Of a stretch of DNA of 64,000 bases, positions 55,129 through 64,000 are shown one piece after another; the stretch's first letter is position 1, and each line of letters starts with the position of its first letter. The notes under the pieces were generated by a model. It saw only the letters and a list, made by a program, of their open reading frames with translations. It was not told the DNA's origin and searched no databases. This DNA is from Orychophragmus violaceus (Eukaryota; Streptophyta; Magnoliopsida; Brassicales; Brassicaceae), in the NCBI GenBank assembly GCA_030180135.1, contig CM058230.1, forward strand, positions 23,086,067-23,150,066, in the 5' to 3' direction. Both the position numbers and the translations under genes were made by a program.

Positions 55129-57283
55129 CACTACAAGAAATCTGGGCCATAGCTATGGATTATTTCGTAGCTATGGCCCAATATCCGTAGCTAATTTCCA
55201 ATTAGCTACGGATAGCTACGAACGCTTTCCCCGCCTAAACGCTCGTAGCAAATGAGAATCCGTAGCTATCCGCAGCAAGCTTGCTGTGGAATAGCTACGA
55301 ACAGTTCTGTAGCTAATTGTTGCTGATAGCTACGAAGCCACGGCGTAGCTATAATCGCTACGAATAGCTACGAAGAAAGTCGTAGCTAATTATCTACGGA
55401 TTGCTACGAATCCTTTCGCAGTCGTAGCTGCGAATAACTACGATATATTTCGTAGCTATTCGTAGCTAATTGGCTACGACTAGTTACGCATATATTTGTA
55501 GCTCTTGCTACGAATGATTTCGTAGTGATTTGCTACGAATGGCTACGTATTTGTCGTATCTAAAGATATAGATAGCCACGGAATAATCCGTAGCTAACCG
55601 CAGCTACAATGTATTATACCAAATTCAATTTTTCCCAATAATTTTCATTTTTAATCCCAATTTTAATCTGAATAAACTATTTTAAAGCTAAAAAGATTTA
55701 ATACAAAATAAACATACATTTATAAACTGAAAAGAGTTTTACAAAACAAATAAAAGAGATTTTACATAAACTAGCTAAGCAAACAAAAAAACAAGTTCAA
55801 TTATACAACAACACACTACTCATGGAGTAGTGTTGTCCGAGATCTGGTAGCCTGCTTGCTTGACTCGGATTGTGGACTTGGATGAATTGAAGCACCACTC
55901 TCACGGGGAAGTTGTGGCTGGTAGGTCTTAGGGTCCACTCCATTGATCTGAAGCAGAATTTTCATGCCTTGCTGAAGCTCAGACACCACTGACATTCCTT
56001 GTTTCAGCTCAGACACTGTCAACTTCAATTCACTCACATCCTCCTCTACTACAGCTTTCCTGATCAGTGAACTGGATGCTGACTCATTTTGATGAGGATC
56101 CAAGTACTGAATTGCTCCAAGTCCATAGATACGCCCCTTAGCATTCGTAGCATTCTGCAAAAGAAAGAAACAAAACTAAAACTAAACAACCAAACTGAAG
56201 AATATAGAAACTAAAACTCAATGAATACACATTTTATTACCTAAGAACTAAGTAAACCAAAGAATAACTTACTTCTACATAGGCTGCAGTGAGCTGAAGA
56301 GTAGAGGGAGATCCATCAATTAGGTCAGATCCTTGTGATCTCTTCAAAGCCAGGGACTCAACTGCTGCTACAAGTGCCTCTGCTCTTTTGTCTATAAAGG
56401 TCCCATCCTTGCGAGCATGGGTCTTCCTCATTACAGCAGTTGCAACCGGTTTAGCTCCCAACTCAATCTCCTATCATTCAAAACAAAAAAGCAATTACTA
56501 TACAATGAAGAAATCATACAAACATATATGAATACAGAAGGATGCATCAAACTTACCATTTCATATCGGATTCTGCAGTGGGATCTGGATCCTGAAGTAT
56601 GAACATGCTTGCCCATGCCGTCTGGATTTGAGGTGGCATTCTCTAAATTTTGTTTGCTCTTCTTCACATTTTCAGCCTCCTCCCACAGGTCCAGCATTGT
56701 GTTTCAGTCAGGCAGTCCTATGAAATCGGGTTTAGTACCAGATCTCTTCCTCTTGCTTACTGTGTTTCCAATCGATCTCATCAGAATTAATCTCCAACAG
56801 TCTACCACCATATTATGGTGCTCCTCTTCCCAAAAATACTTTTGCTGCAACAAAGTCAGACAAATAAAAATTACTAGCTATTTAGATATTTTTTAACAAA
56901 ACGTAAAAATAGAGACTAGTACAGATGCATCATACCACGAATGCGATCCACCATTCATCTTTCTTCGTCTGTGGAACCATAGTGAAGTTCTACCAAGGGC
57001 CCTAGAAGTTAGACTGGTAGATTGCCACTATGTCCTTGCGTATACAATCGTCTATGCCAAACCTGCGTGGAAAAGAGCAGAAGTCATAGTAACAACTACA
57101 AAACTTAAAACATTTCCATTTAGTGTAAGACATTTCCATTTAGTGTAAGACAATATCCGAGACACATTAGATCACAGACGATATGTTGCAACCACACAAA
57201 CACACAAAAAAACCAGACACATACTCAGATAACTTACTAAATAAACTTAAAGACTTGACTAACATCCTAAAGACTCAGCCAAT
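55129..57283 (-). mobile_element. CACTA element E2, left part
   Basis: Starts CACTACAAGAAATCTGG, TSD candidate ACA at 55126-55128. A subterminal array at 55145-55610 uses GTAGCTA/TAGCTACGA motifs, the counterpart of E1's GTGGCTA array. The right end is not in the window; an Athila LTR interrupts at 57284. It carries a minus-strand Transposase_24-like gene. Confidence 0.85.
55816..57060 (-). CDS. Transposase_24-like (TNPA-class) gene of E2
   Basis: Read leftward. Exon pieces at about 57060-56930 and 56845-56550 (WEEAENVKKSKQN, NPDGMGKHVHTSGSRSH) precede 56475-56275 (AVMRKTHARKDGTFIDKRAE) and 56155-55816 (AKGRIYGLGAIQY, coiled coil, stop). This order and the DGMG..H..GS and KTH..G..IDKRA blocks are those of plant En/Spm Transposase_24 proteins, which bind element ends. 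At least one stop, near 56708, lies between the first two pieces; whether an intron removes it is unclear. The E1 homologue (20264-21130) lacks the upstream exons. Confidence 0.72.
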
Positions 57284-57482
57284 TGATATGCTCTAGAAGT
57301 TTTAATCATATACTACTGCAAGTGCATAGTTATGCAGATGTAGTACTTAGGTATCGAATCCACAGAGACTCCGGTCAACGATAGATATTAGAACATTAGA
57401 GATTAAACTAAGAGAAAGCAATGTGATGTAAACTAAAAAGCAAGCAAGAAAGTAAATCAGATAGCAAGATTTGTTGTGAAAA
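57284..57482 (-). repeat. Athila LTR fragment G
   Basis: The first ~200 bases are similar to the LTRs at 59770 and 3361 (for example the 'ctgcaagtgcatagttatg' block and the 'agactccggtcaacgatag' block). It is cut at 57483 by CACTA P3; the rest of this LTR is outside the window or lost. Confidence 0.8.
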
Positions 57483-57953
57483 CACTACAAGAAATATTAG
57501 TATTAACAGCAGATGAGGATAGCACGAATATGGTAAGTGCTGTTGTATTGGAGTCTGCTCGGGTAGGTAGTTTATTATGACATTAGATTAACGCTATGCC
57601 ACTATTTCGTTAAGCGGGAAATGAAAAATAAGATTTAGAGCCTAATTTATTTTATGCATATCAAAGGTAACACTTAGGAGGGAAAAATTTTGTTTGGCAA
57701 CTTTTGTTCCGTAACTGTTGTTAAGAAAAAAAACTCATTTCAATGCATTAGAAAAGAAAAAAATCATTCATCTTTCCTTTCTTCTCTTGGTTTTGTTTCT
57801 CGACCATGACAACAAAGCTAAATCAGCCGTTCATTTGTCCGGCTTGCTAAATCTCTTTGATTCTTGTCTTCCTCTTTGCAGTTCTCCCATTCGACATTCC
57901 CTCTCTTTGAAAGCTTCTATAGCTACTCGCAGCTTCTAAACCCTTAATCAAAC

Positions 57954-59052
57954 ATGAGACCTCCTCTAACTGGTGGTATGAACCCTAGCCATCGCTCGTT
58001 TTTTGTCTCCTTTGTTTAGTTTCTGTAGATTAATTATGGCTAGTTCGATGTTCGTTTAGACGAAACTCTTTGTATATACCTCAGAATTTTATTGGGTATT
58101 TTCTATTTCAATCGGATCTAAGGTTAAAGGTGATTACTGAGTCGTTGCTTTAATGATGGTTTTTCTTCAGGATGTGGTGGTGGTGGATTCAGTGGTGGAC
58201 GTGGTGGCGGTGGATTCAGTGGGGACGTGGTGCTTCTGGAGGTAGAGGTAGAGGAGGGGGAGAGGTTTCAGAGATCGTGGTGGTGGACGCGGCTGTAGAT
58301 GTTTGAGCAGAGGTAAAGGAGACCATGGATGCGGTAGAGGAGAACCTGGTGGTCGTGGAGGAATGAAGGGAGGCAGCAAAGTGATTGTGGAGCCACAAAG
58401 ACACGCAAGAGTGTTCATTGCAAAGGGTAAAGAAGATGCCCTTGTAACTAAGAACATGGTTCCTGATGAAGCTTTTTACAGTGAGAAGAAAATCTATGTT
58501 CAGGTATAATAGAGGGTTTGATTGATTGATGTTTGTTTCTCCTCCTTATAGATGAAATTGTTAATTGGTTTGTTTTTGTATCACATGATGAAGATAGAAA
58601 TAAGGTTGAATACAGGGTGTGGAATCCTTTCCGTTCTAAGTTGGCAGCTGCTATTCTCGTTGGTGTTGATAACATTTGGATCGTAAGTCACATTTTGGTG
58701 TGAATCATATTGTCGCTTCTGGTTTTGAGACTTGTTCATACATTGATTGTTTATATTCGTTTCAATGTAGAAACCTGGTGCTAAAGTTCTATACCATGGT
58801 GCTGCTTCTGGTACAACAGTCTCTCATGTATCCGACCTTGTTGGACATGTACGCAAAACTTAACCATTGTGTTTGTAGTTATCATATTTTAGTGTGTTAT
58901 TACATGTTTATATGTGTTGCGTTGTGCCTTATAATGTTGGCTTTGTGATTATGTTGGAGGGATGTGTTTACGCTGTTGAGTTTTCTCACCAAAGTGGTAG
59001 AGATTTGGTGAACATGGCGAAGAAGAGATCTAATGGTGGTTACTCGTTACCT
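57954..59052 (+). pseudogene. FIB: Fibrillarin gene copy captured in P3
   Basis: Exon pieces in native order: 57954-57974 (MRPPLTG), 58171-58503 (Gly/Arg-rich GAR domain, then GGMKGGSKVIVEP, FIAKGKEDALVTKNMVP), about 58590-58682 (EYRVWNPFRSKLAAAIL), 58771-58848 (KPGAKVLYHGAASGTTVSH) and 58958-59052 (CVYAVEFSHQSGRDLVNMAKK). Canonical GT/AG borders are still visible for several introns. Fibrillarin is the nucleolar box C/D snoRNP 2'-O-methyltransferase. The SAM-binding motif is changed (G-A-A kept, preceding L to H), frames are broken in the GAR region, and the C-terminal third of the catalytic domain is missing. Non-functional captured copy. Confidence 0.9.
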
Positions 59053-59149
59053 GTATGTAGAGATTCCATTGTATATCACCACCCTAAATTAAAATCTATA
59101 TTTCTGTCTAACCTTCACTAGGCTCTTGCTTAATCTCTCAATATTCTTG

Positions 59150-59640
59150 ACAGTCATAGATCCTGCTATAGCTAAAAATCGAGAAACACCAGAAAGGCGT
59201 TGAAGCAGAAGAAAACGAGGAACTCAAGACAAAGGGCGTGGAACAAGATAAGCTTAAGGTGTAGCTGTCAATCCCCTCGTCTCAATCGGACTTGCAGGTG
59301 ATTTCCCCTTTTACATAGACATAATCGTTTCAAGCCCTCTTGGTCTTCCCATCACAACTATATTTCTTGATTTACCTCTTTCTTGAAACTCTCGAGAGAC
59401 CAATCTGAGTTAACCTTTTGTTTGGTTTGATCTGTGGTTTTAATGACGTTGCAGACACCTGATATGAGATTAAGATAAAGGAGGTAAAACGATGAAGTGC
59501 TGACCTCAGAGATAATACATGCTGGTCTTGTGAATCATTTGTCTAGCGATGCTGCTCAAATCCTCCCAATGTTACAGAATCACCTGCTCAACGATGAAAT
59601 CCAGAGGTTACATATTTACCATTTAAAACGTTTCTTGTTG
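59150..59640 (+). pseudogene. Second, unrecognised gene fragment in P3
   Basis: Two exon-like pieces: about 59170-59265 (Lys/Glu-rich helical sequence, NEELKTKGVEQDKLK) and about 59495-59606 (EVLTSEIIHAGLVNHLSSDAAQILPMLQ, then LLNDEIQR). They look like part of one helical protein, with an intron between. I do not recognise the family. Confidence 0.4.
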
Positions 59641-59769
59641 GTGTTCACACATAGCATAAACGTTTATCTGCTCGAGGTTATGAAGCTCAAGTCATTTTTT
59701 CGTGTATAGATTGGAAGACTCAAATCTCTCACATTACATTCAAGTGTGTAATATTGTTTTCAGAGGCTT

Positions 59770-60929
59770 TGGTAGGGTCTAATTTTTATCCCTATTCTAA
59801 CTGCAAGTGCACAGTGATGTAGTTGTAGTACTTAGGGTATTGAATCCACAGGGACTCCGGTCAACGATAGAATTAAAACAGAAGAGATTAAACTAGGAGA
59901 AAGCAATATGGGAAAGCAGTAAATCAGCAAGCAGAAAGTAAATAGCAGCGAGTTGTGAGCAAGGAAACGAAGCGTTAAGTCTAGGAAGTTCTCAGGAAAT
60001 CAGGAACACAAGCAATCAATCAATCGGGATCTAATCAGAAACTGTTCTAGAACTCAAAACACATATATAGAATTAACCAACTCTCGTTGCGAGAATTCTC
60101 TAAGTCTACGTGCAGCAATCCAAATCTCTTTGCAATTACTAACAGATTAAACCAGCTTTAATTCCAAGTTTGATATGTTCACAATTAAACTAAACCAAAT
60201 CTCTTTGCGAGTAATTTAATTGCTCATCTAGGTTCTTTCTAGCTAATTAACCAACTGTCGTTGCATCAATCAACCTAACATCATAAATCTGGATAGCTAC
60301 GTCAGATTAAGCATTAAGAGCAATCCTAGGCGAAGAACTAGCAGATATGAATCCCTACAGATTGATTAAACTATAATTCCATGAAATCCCTAATGAGAAT
60401 CCCTAAACTTAACATGTAATCTACTCAGACATGTTCATCGAAACAGAAAACATCTTGAATAGAAAACAAAATATTATAAAATCAAATAAAGAACTGGGGT
60501 TCGAAATCAAGTCTCTTTCGAGAACAAGATCAGCCCCTAAAACTCTCTCTGAATAAAATAAAGCGTAGCCTAAACAAGTGGCTAAAAACCCTAATATATA
60601 GTCTAAAACACGTTTTGGGCTTCTGTGTAAATATCTGGGCTTTTCTGCAATATAAGCATTCTTCATTAAACCGCCGAGTCTGGCCCATCTCGCATATGCA
60701 ACGATCGACACCAAAGGTGTGTCGATCGATGCATTCCTCAAATGTCCACAGAGAACTCTATCTCACGGCCAAACACTCCAAAAAGCTCCAGAAAGTGCCA
60801 TAATCACCAAATCTGCTCCAAATGTGCTTGTACCTAATAAATACCTGAAAAGACTCTAAAACATAGTAAAGGACTCGATAAATAAGATATATACCATGGT
60901 TAAAATCCCTAAAATCCATGGTATATCAA
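59770..60929 (-). repeat. 3' LTR of Athila F
   Basis: 1160 bp, TGGTAGGGTC...GGTATATCA on the plus strand (the first dinucleotide step suggests TGATAG mutated to TGGTAG). A minus-strand PPT GTGTGGGGGAG lies just inside at 60930-60941. Confidence 0.9.
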
Positions 60930-62209
60930 CTCCCCCACACTTAGCCTTTGCTTGTCCTCAAGCAAAACAAAGAACTAAAATGTAGTCAAGAGGTTTGAAA
61001 ACTTTCAGAAACTCTTTTCATCCTAGAAGCAACAACACTCAGATTCTTCTTAGTAAGCCACTGAAAGAATCAATCACAAGATATCAAGACCAACATATAC
61101 TTCCCCCACACTTAGCAACTGTCCTAAGTAAACTTCACAATCACATTCACGCATTCAAATTCACCCTACTGACTTCTGCAAGAATTTAAGTGCGGTCTCA
61201 CTAAGGAGTATCGATCAAAGGCACATGGACTCTTACCTTATCAGCTCTAGACCACCATACTATCTTTCTCTAGTCCCTTTCTTCTCTTTTCCCGTCTTTA
61301 ACAACTGATTTTTCCCCATTGGGTATCATTTTTTTTTTATCAGTGCTCTTCCCGTTAAGGGGTGTACTTTGGACACATTCCATGGATGCAAAGGATATGA
61401 AAGTTGTAGCTACCATTCCCATGACCACTTCGGAGTTACTAACTCATCCTCAGTTTATTATCTTTTTTTTTTAATGGAAGGGGAGAAGGGAACTAAATAG
61501 GACAGGTTTACAGGCTGTGTCAGAACTAACAAGGGAATCCGACACAAAGTATACCAAGCCCTTAGGTGAGAAATCTAAGTCAGTATTAAGTTTGAAGTCA
61601 GTAAAGGGATCCTCTGATACCTGAAGCGATGTGGGTGTCCTCAGTAGGTTGATCTGTGTCTGGGTTTTCTAATAGTCATAGATAGGTCCTGCAACTTCAT
61701 CCCAATGGTTACTTAAGTTCCTGCAAGTGCTGCTAATCTTCTCAAAAAATCATTGTTTCCTACTTAAACTGGTTTTGACTCAATAAAACAAAATTTTGAA
61801 AAATGGACTGACTCTTAAGAAAACAAAAGTGTGCGTCAGTAGCTCCTCCCCCACACTTAAAACACACTGTCCCCAGTAGTGTCAAGCTTAGGGTCGGTGA
61901 GAATAAATAATCAAATCGAAACAATCCGAAAAGTTCCAGAACACTTACCTGTCGTCGCCCTGTGTCGATCGATGCCACTATGTGTGTCGATCGATGCAAG
62001 GTGAATATGCTCGCGGTTATTTGAATAACCGATGTCTAAACCGCAATTGATTCGGTAAACCGTAAATCGCAACTGCATCGACCTATGCACTAGGTGTGTC
62101 GATCGATGCAATGCGATTTTGCCTGTTTCTCAAGCCTTTGAACACACAAAAACAGAAAAATTAAAAACACCAAATCAAATTGAAAAACGAAAACTAAAAC
62201 GAACCTAAC
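60930..62209 (-). promoter_or_regulatory. 3' untranslated region of Athila F with three PPT-like tracts
   Basis: Complements of AAGTGTGGGGGA-like tracts lie at 60931-60944, 61102-61115 and 61848-61860, mirroring the three-tract layout in D. The conserved ACTGGGGACAGTG hairpin region is at about 61866-61880. No gene seen. Confidence 0.7.
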
Positions 62210-62227
62210 AGTGGGTTGCCTCCCACT
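62210..62227 (-). other. Conserved hairpin after gag ORF (Athila F)
   Basis: Same 18-nt hairpin as at 1763-1780 and 49772-49789, 48 nt past the gag stop. Confidence 0.75.
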
Positions 62228-62275
62228 CAGCGCTTGTTTTGAGTCATTAGCTTGACTATGGGATAGAGATTGAAC

Positions 62276-63640
62276 TCATGGCGGTTTCAACAGAGACTTT
62301 GAGTGTCTCTGTGAATATCTCTTCATCCAAGGAGGTGTATAGGCTTTCAGATCATGAGGCTTCCCAAGGAATGAATAAACAGCATCAGGGCGGGAGCGAA
62401 GCTTGGGTGGGACACTGCGTTTTCCTGCATTCCAAACAATGTGGTCAGGAGGTTTAAGCTTAGATGATTTATACCTTACCTTTGGTGCAGATCTGATGTG
62501 TGGAGCTTTCTGCTTATGAGCAGTTGCAGGTACTGAAGATGTTAGAGCAGGTTCAAGAGGAACCGCCATCTTCTGCTCTCCACTATCAGATACTGTAGTT
62601 CCACCAATCTGAACTTCTTCTTTCAGATCACCATCAGTGGAGATCATCTTCTTTGCATGAACTCGCGAAGCTTCAGCTGGTAGAGTTTCATTCATCTTCT
62701 TATCCATCACTTTCATGCAGTTAGCCACTTCTAGATCTTGTTTAGAGGGTTTAGGAACCTTAGGATATGGCACAATGGGCTTGTAGACTCGTTCTGGGAA
62801 TGTTGCAGGCTTCTGGTCTCGTCTGCGATCTGTGTCGATCGATGCAGTAGGTGTGTCGATCGACACAAGGCGATTATGTTTGTCGTAAGAACTCGAAATT
62901 GCCGTCAGAACTGCGTGTCGACACTAATGGGGTGTCGATCGATGCATGTCTCAGACAGACAATATTCATCCAGAAAATACGAGATTATGCTCTCTTCTTC
63001 ACCTAGCAACTCAATCTCATCTCTTAAGGTCACAGCTTTGATGGATCTGTATTGTTCAGCTTTCCCAGCTTCATTATGCCTTTGTATTGCTTGAGATGTC
63101 TGTTGGATTTGAACATCCAGCTTCTTCACATGTGTGCTCAAAGATTCAAACTTCCCATTCAGATTTTTATGCATAGCATCCAACTTCCTGTCGAAGTCTA
63201 CAGCAGTCTTGGTCTGATCCTCTAGTAACTGCTCCATCATGGATTCCATCTTGCTCTTATAAGCATTAGCAGCAGGAGGTGTCTGATAAGATTCATAGGT
63301 TCTCTGATGAGAATTACCTTGCTGCAAAGGTTCCTGATAACCAGCATTCTGTCCATATACAGGAGGGTTCTGATTGCTTGTAAAAACACTCCTCTGTCCA
63401 CCATTAAAGAACTTGTGACCTTGCTGATTATCAAACCTGTTTCCTTGGATTCCAGAGCCATTGATGTAGTTCAAATCTTCTTCCTGCTTTTCCAAGAACT
63501 GCTCCATCATGCTCATCAGCTTATTATAATGTGTATTGTGAGGAGGAACATGCTGATATGATGGAGATTCATAATCTCTGGTGAATGAATAGGAACCATA
63601 GCCTCTGCAGAATGAGTTATTCTGCTAATTTTACAACATC
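62276..63640 (-). pseudogene. Truncated gag of Athila F
   Basis: Frames 63516-62905 and 62866-62276 correspond to the Gln/Asn/Tyr-rich linker and coiled coil (GNRFDNQQGHKFFNGG, KLDAMHKNLNGKFESLSTH) and to the C-terminal tail (PWMKRYSQRHSKSLLKPP) of the D gag. The capsid and protease domains are deleted, and stop codons separate the two frames and interrupt the upstream part near 63630. Motif pairs lie within it, for example encoding IDRHPISVDTQ. Confidence 0.78.
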
Positions 63641-63862
63641 CGTTCCATCATTCCCATCATCTTACGCGATGTGTCGATCGATGCAGAGTAGCGTCGATCG
63701 ATGCAAGCTCGAGAACGCAACGATCGACACACAGGACAATGTCGATCGATGCAGGGCGATTACAGGCGTACCTGAAACGCAAGAACAGAAAGGAAAAAAA
63801 AATTAGTAGAAAAAAATAAAAACGAAAAAACCTAGTCTAAACCCTAAGTTCAAATCTATCGA

Positions 63863-64000
63863 AGGTCTAATTTTTATCCCTATTCTAACTGCAAGTGCAC
63901 ATTGATGTAGTTGTAGTACTTAGGGTATCGAATCCATATGGACTCCGGTCCACAATAGAATTAAAACAGAAGAGATTAAACTAGGAGAAAGCAATATGGG
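63863..64000 (-). repeat. 5' LTR of Athila F, cut by the window edge
   Basis: 138 bp matching the beginning of the LTR at 59770 with several differences. It starts at GGTCTAAT, so the first few LTR bases and the adjoining primer site are absent. Confidence 0.85.

Larger units (their letters stand above)
57483..59769 (+). mobile_element. CACTA-ended element P3 carrying fibrillarin, right end not seen
   Basis: Starts CACTACAAGAAATATTAGT, close to the end of P2, followed by the same kind of 'ATAGCACGA' subterminal words. No matching right end occurs before Athila F begins at 59770. It holds a fibrillarin pseudogene with introns and another gene fragment. Family membership with P1/P2 is inferred from TIR similarity and content. 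Confidence 0.75.
60698..63753. repeat. Seven paired TCGATCGA-type motifs in Athila F
   Basis: Pairs at 60698-60710/60720-60733, 61963-61975/61985-61998, 62074-62089/62097-62110, 62834-62847/62855-62868, 62916-62924/62933-62946, 63672-63685/63692-63705 and 63717-63730/63740-63753. The typical arm is TGTCGATCGATGCA; gaps are 6-9 nt. Some pairs are direct, others inverted; the core TCGATCGA is palindromic in either case. Confidence 0.9.
59770..64000 (-). mobile_element. Athila-type element F, internally deleted, runs off the window
   Basis: Minus orientation: 3' LTR 59770-60929, internal region 60930-63862, start of the 5' LTR from 63863. Only a truncated gag is encoded; no protease, polymerase or ORF1. 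The primer-binding site expected next to the 5' LTR is missing. It shares with A and D the motif pairs, the post-gag hairpin and PPT-like tracts. Confidence 0.88.

Overview
The window is repeat-dense plant nuclear DNA, most likely pericentromeric or other gene-poor heterochromatin of a Brassicaceae species. The evidence is Athila-type retrotransposons with tRNA-Asp primer sites, a Brassicaceae-type SINE, a Helitron carrying an RPA-like relic, CACTA elements, and an intact cytochrome P450 of the CYP86C type. The family-level assignment is an inference from recognised protein families; no species is claimed.

Layout. 1-4540: left-truncated, minus-oriented Athila element (A) whose 5' LTR abuts a broken GRF zinc-finger gene (to 5030). 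5031-13260: AT-rich DNA with a minisatellite, a 1.08-kb long-TIR Mutator-type foldback (10-bp TSD), a 3.4-kb Helitron with an RPA-like pseudogene, and a SINE. 13453-15030: the only intact host-type gene, a CYP86C fatty-acid omega-hydroxylase (minus). 15031-19092: AT-rich DNA with a tandem duplication and a LINE-type RNase H remnant.

19093-64000: a nested stack of transposons whose order can be read from target-site duplications. An old copia remnant was hit by a CACTA element (E1, TSD AGC) and by a gypsy element (C, minus). C's 3' LTR received an apparently young intact copia element (B, TSD ATAAC). C's interior received a solo LTR and an Athila element (D, TSD CGGTG). D's leader received a CACTA-ended element (P1, TSD CTT), which received another (P2, TSD TCT). 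C's 5' LTR received a further CACTA (E2, TSD ACA at its visible end), followed by an Athila LTR fragment (G), a third gene-capturing CACTA (P3) and a deleted Athila (F) that runs off the window.

P1-P3 carry intron-bearing pieces of host genes: a receptor-kinase exon, a Sec1/Munc18 piece, an RCC1 exon, isochorismate synthase, a mitoferrin-like carrier, a lipase-like piece and fibrillarin. E1 encodes its own TNP2-type transposase, and B a full Gag-Pol. A, C, D and F lack a polymerase and, if they ever moved in this form, depended on enzymes supplied elsewhere.

The most unusual signal is a set of 22 paired 9-16-nt motifs, mostly 13-15 nt and mostly with palindromic CGATCG-type cores, arms 5-10 nt apart. 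They are spread through LTR, leader, coding and 3' regions of the Athila copies A, D and F. Motif sequence is nearly uniform within an element but differs between elements. All identities here are judged by eye; no alignments or searches were run.
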